Shown here piece after piece: positions 61,533 through 64,000 of a stretch of 64,000 bases of DNA. The DNA comes from Amphritea japonica ATCC BAA-1530 (lineage in GTDB: Bacteria; Pseudomonadota; Gammaproteobacteria; Pseudomonadales; Balneatricaceae): the NCBI RefSeq assembly GCF_016592435.1, contig NZ_AP014545.1:496001-560000 (forward strand), given 5' to 3'. Every line of letters starts with the position of its first letter. Positions within the stretch are counted from its first letter, which is position 1. Under the pieces are notes generated by a model that did not search any database, was not told where the DNA came from, and was given only the letters and a program-made list of their open reading frames with translations. The position numbers and the translations under genes are program-made.

Positions 61533-62215
61533 TTAGTATTCGTAACCTGTATAAGCGTTATCATAATCACCATGGTAGTGACTGGGTTTTAAAAGATGTC
61601 AATCTAGAAATACCTCAAGGTGTAAGTGTTGGTTTAATAGGAAGAAACGGAGCTGGTAAATCAACGTTGCTCAGGTTAATTGGTGGAATGGATAGCCCTG
61701 ATCGCGGCAAAATTATCAGAAACTGCAGTGTTTCCTGGCCTATAGGATTAGGAGGTGGCTTTCAGGGGACCATGACAGGTAGGCAGAATGTGAAGTTTGT
61801 AGCACGTATTCACTCTAAGGAAAGTAATATCGATACTATCATTGCGAAAGTTGAAAATTTCGCTGAAATAGGTAAATCATTTGATGAGCCCGTGAAGACA
61901 TACTCTTCGGGTATGCGCGCACGTTTAGCATTTGGCTTGTCATTAGCTTTCGATTTTGATGTGTTCTTATCTGATGAAGCTACTTCTGTAGGCGATCAGA
62001 TCTTTCGTCATAAGGCAAAGAAAGCTTTTAAGGATAAGGTTGGACAAGCTAGTTTGATTATGGTCTCTCATGGTGAAGGGATTTTAAAAGATTTATGTCA
62101 GGCCGGAATATTTGTAGATGAAGGAACAGCGATTTGGTTTGATGATATCAATGATGCATTGAAGGCATATCATACGAAGAATAACCTACCGAAACTTCTT
62201 GAAGTCGCTAACTAA
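61529..62215 (+). CDS. Capsule ABC transporter ATPase (KpsT-like)
   Basis: This 228-residue ATPase has Walker A GRNGAGKST (38-46), signature YSSGMRARLAFG, Walker B FDVFLSDEAT and the switch VSHGEG. The short form without a C-terminal carbohydrate-binding domain is that of KpsT, CtrD and BexA for group 2/3 capsules, and not of Wzt O-antigen transporters. Its start overlaps the permease stop (ATGA). Confidence 0.92.
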   Translation: MISIRNLYKRYHNHHGSDWVLKDVNLEIPQGVSVGLIGRNGAGKSTLLRLIGGMDSPDRGKIIRNCSVSWPIGLGGGFQGTMTGRQNVKFVARIHSKESNIDTIIAKVENFAEIGKSFDEPVKTYSSGMRARLAFGLSLAFDFDVFLSDEATSVGDQIFRHKAKKAFKDKVGQASLIMVSHGEGILKDLCQAGIFVDEGTAIWFDDINDALKAYHTKNNLPKLLEVAN

Positions 62216-62270
62216 TTCCAAAAATTAAAATATACAGTAACCTTAATCAACGTCTGTTGAAGAGAACTGA

Positions 62271-63356
62271 ATGAAACAAAGACTAATCAAAAACCCAGTG
62301 TGGGGTGCATGTTTACTTTTTATTGCGCTATCAGTTATATATTGGGGGCTAATAGCTAGTGATCGATATGTTTCTGAGGCTAATATCGTTCTTGAAAGCC
62401 CCCAAATTACTTTGCCAACAATGGATGTGGCTTCGTTATTTGGAGGGGCATCAGGTGGCGGGGATATGTTGCTACTAAGAGATTACCTTTTGTCAGTTGA
62501 TATGCTTAAAACTGTTGATGAATTAGTAGATTTTCGTAAACATTACTCAGATTCGGATGCTGATTTTATTTCTAGTCTTCCGAGTGGCTATGTTCCGATG
62601 GAAGATTTACATGCATATTATTTACAAAGAATTTCCGTTGAATTAGATGAATATGCAAATGTTTTGCGTATTAAAGTTGAAGCTTTTAGTCCGGATGTAG
62701 CCCATAAGATTGCCAATTTATTGTTGGAAGAGGGTGAAATATATATGAATCTGCTAGGTAGGCGACTTGCTCAAGAGCAGGTTAGCTTTTTGGAAAATCA
62801 GGTTAGTGTATTGGGAGATGATTTTGCTCAAGCGAGTGCGTTGCTTATCGAGTATCAAAACGAGAAAGGATTGATATCCCCTACTGGTACTGTAGCTAGT
62901 TTAAGTGCAGTCGTTGCCTCACTTGAAGGTCAATTATCTAATTTGCAGGCTGAGAGGGCTGTCTTAAAGAGTTATCAGAGTAGCACTTCTCCTTCAATGG
63001 TAAGAATTGAAAGTGCAATTCAAGCTACCCGTAATCAAATAAGTAAGCAACAAGATCGGATGGCAAAGCAGTCGGGAGGTGCTTTAAATACGGTCTCCGC
63101 AGAGTATCAAACTCTTGAGCTTAAGGTTAGGTTTGCTTTAGAGAGTTATTCAGGGGCATTGGCTGCGTTAGAAGGGACTCGGATTGAAGCTGCTCGGAAA
63201 TTAAAACAGGTTTCTGTGTTGCAAACACCAACATATCCAGAATATCCGCTTGAGCCGCAACGAGCCCATAGTATTGCGGTTTATTCAATTGTTGCAATTT
63301 TTATTGCTTTAATTGCTCAGATGTTAATGATGATCATTAAGGATCATCGAGATTAG
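62271..63356 (+). CDS. Capsule export inner-membrane protein (KpsE/CtrB-like PCP)
   Basis: This 361-residue polysaccharide co-polymerase-like protein has membrane helices near both ends (about 8-30 and 335-357) and a long coiled-coil periplasmic region (about 165-310, Gln/Ala/Leu rich, with VSVLQTPTYPEYPLEPQR before the last helix). It links the ABC transporter to the outer-membrane OPX protein. It follows the ATPase by 55 bases. With the OPX, permease and ATPase, it completes a KpsDMTE-like export set. Confidence 0.9.
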   Translation: MKQRLIKNPVWGACLLFIALSVIYWGLIASDRYVSEANIVLESPQITLPTMDVASLFGGASGGGDMLLLRDYLLSVDMLKTVDELVDFRKHYSDSDADFISSLPSGYVPMEDLHAYYLQRISVELDEYANVLRIKVEAFSPDVAHKIANLLLEEGEIYMNLLGRRLAQEQVSFLENQVSVLGDDFAQASALLIEYQNEKGLISPTGTVASLSAVVASLEGQLSNLQAERAVLKSYQSSTSPSMVRIESAIQATRNQISKQQDRMAKQSGGALNTVSAEYQTLELKVRFALESYSGALAALEGTRIEAARKLKQVSVLQTPTYPEYPLEPQRAHSIAVYSIVAIFIALIAQMLMMIIKDHRD

Positions 63357-63419
63357 ATTGCTCTACTAATGCTAGCATAAGTAAATAACTTTTAAATAAT
63401 CATGTTTCGAGCTACTAAT

Positions 63420-64000
63420 ATGTCAAAGGTTTTTTTAATTACTGGTGGGGCTGGATTTATCGGTTCTGCCGTAATTCGTGAATTAATTAATAATACACAG
63501 CATCAAGTCGTTAATGTCGATAAATTAACTTATGCTGGTAATAAACAATCATTGGCTGGAATTAACGAACATCCCAGATATTTTTTTATACATGAGGATA
63601 TTTGTAATCGAGAAGCAATGAATTCGGTTTTTTTAGATTTTATGCCTGATATTGTCATGCATCTTGCCGCTGAGAGCCATGTTGATCGCTCTATAGATAG
63701 TCCTGGAGAGTTTGTTCAGACGAATGTTGTTGGTACATATACGCTGCTGGAAGCTTCTCGTAACTATTATATTGAGCTGAAAAATACAGATAAGCAAAAG
63801 GCCGAAGAGTTTCGTTTTCACCATATATCTACCGACGAAGTTTATGGTGATCTACATGGCGAAAAGGATCTCTTCACAGAAGATACTCCTTATGCTCCCA
63901 GCTCTCCATACTCTGCAAGTAAAGCCAGTTCAGATCATATGGTAAGAGCTTGGCAGAGAACATATGGGTTGCCGACGTTGGTGACGAACTGTTCAAATAA
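63420..64000 (+). CDS. rmlB: dTDP-glucose 4,6-dehydratase (partial, 3' end off the window)
   Basis: RmlB makes dTDP-4-keto-6-deoxyglucose, precursor of rhamnose and other deoxysugars. About 193 residues are visible: NAD-binding [32 protein letters not shown], and the catalytic [11 protein letters not shown] followed by [13 protein letters not shown] (Tyr and Lys). ATG 63402 is an in-frame alternative, adding six residues. The gene continues past base 64000. It implies that a 6-deoxysugar is made for the capsule or O-antigen. Confidence 0.95.
   Translation, partial: MSKVFLITGGAGFIGSAVIRELINNTQHQVVNVDKLTYAGNKQSLAGINEHPRYFFIHEDICNREAMNSVFLDFMPDIVMHLAAESHVDRSIDSPGEFVQTNVVGTYTLLEASRNYYIELKNTDKQKAEEFRFHHISTDEVYGDLHGEKDLFTEDTPYAPSSPYSASKASSDHMVRAWQRTYGLPTLVTNCSN

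Overview
The window is chromosomal DNA of a Gram-negative gammaproteobacterium. Gene order from about 17.5 to 51.6 kb follows the conserved Pseudomonas/Enterobacteria block glnD-map / rpsB-tsf-pyrH-frr-uppS-cdsA-rseP-bamA-skp-lpxD-fabZ-lpxA-lpxB-rnhB-dnaE-accA-tilS-pyrG-eno-ftsB-truD-surE-pcm-nlpD-rpoS / mutS. A FabY-type ketosynthase, RegB/RegA-type redox regulators and the FlgO/FlgP/FlgT proteins of Vibrio-like sodium-driven polar flagella suggest a marine member of the Oceanospirillales or a relative. That placement is inference; no rRNA gene is present.

Layout. 1-2 kb: a truncated periplasmic phosphate-type binding protein and a PatB-type C-S lyase. 2-5.8 kb: leuA, a long HolD-like clamp-loader psi subunit overlapping rimI, and a lone CbiM-like membrane protein. 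5.8-7.6 kb: a RegA/RegB-type two-component pair. 7.8-13.6 kb: an unknown secreted protein, prfC, a TatD-family nuclease, a small lipoprotein and fabY. 13.9-17.1 kb: an OmpA-like lipoprotein, flgT and the divergent flgO-flgP pair. 17.1-21 kb (minus strand): map, glnD and a DUF1244 protein. 21.2-49 kb (plus strand): the translation, envelope, lipid A, replication and stationary-phase block, ending with rpoS convergent to mutS. 51.6-64 kb: a visibly AT-richer accessory locus for an ABC-exported capsule, containing a dual glycosyltransferase, two sulfotransferase-like proteins, a fucosyltransferase-like protein, a small lipoprotein, an outer-membrane polysaccharide exporter, KpsM/KpsT/KpsE-like export proteins and the start of rmlB.

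How the genes work together. The central block makes undecaprenyl diphosphate (UppS), CDP-diacylglycerol (CdsA), the outer-membrane assembly machinery (BamA, Skp, RseP) and lipid A (LpxD/A/B with FabZ), beside replication (DnaE, RnhB, the HolD-like protein), CTP synthesis, and stationary-phase repair and stress functions (SurE, Pcm, NlpD, RpoS, MutS). The capsule locus would draw on the same sugar-nucleotide and undecaprenyl pools.

Most notable observation: the three methylerythritol-phosphate (MEP) isoprenoid genes that normally sit inside these blocks are missing from both places. There is no dxr next to uppS/cdsA/rseP and no ispD-ispF between ftsB and truD. Either the genes have moved, or the organism makes isopentenyl diphosphate by another route such as mevalonate. 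The second point of interest is the potential for a sulfated, possibly fucosylated, capsule encoded directly upstream of mutS. No tRNA, rRNA, insertion sequence, prophage or CRISPR array was recognised.
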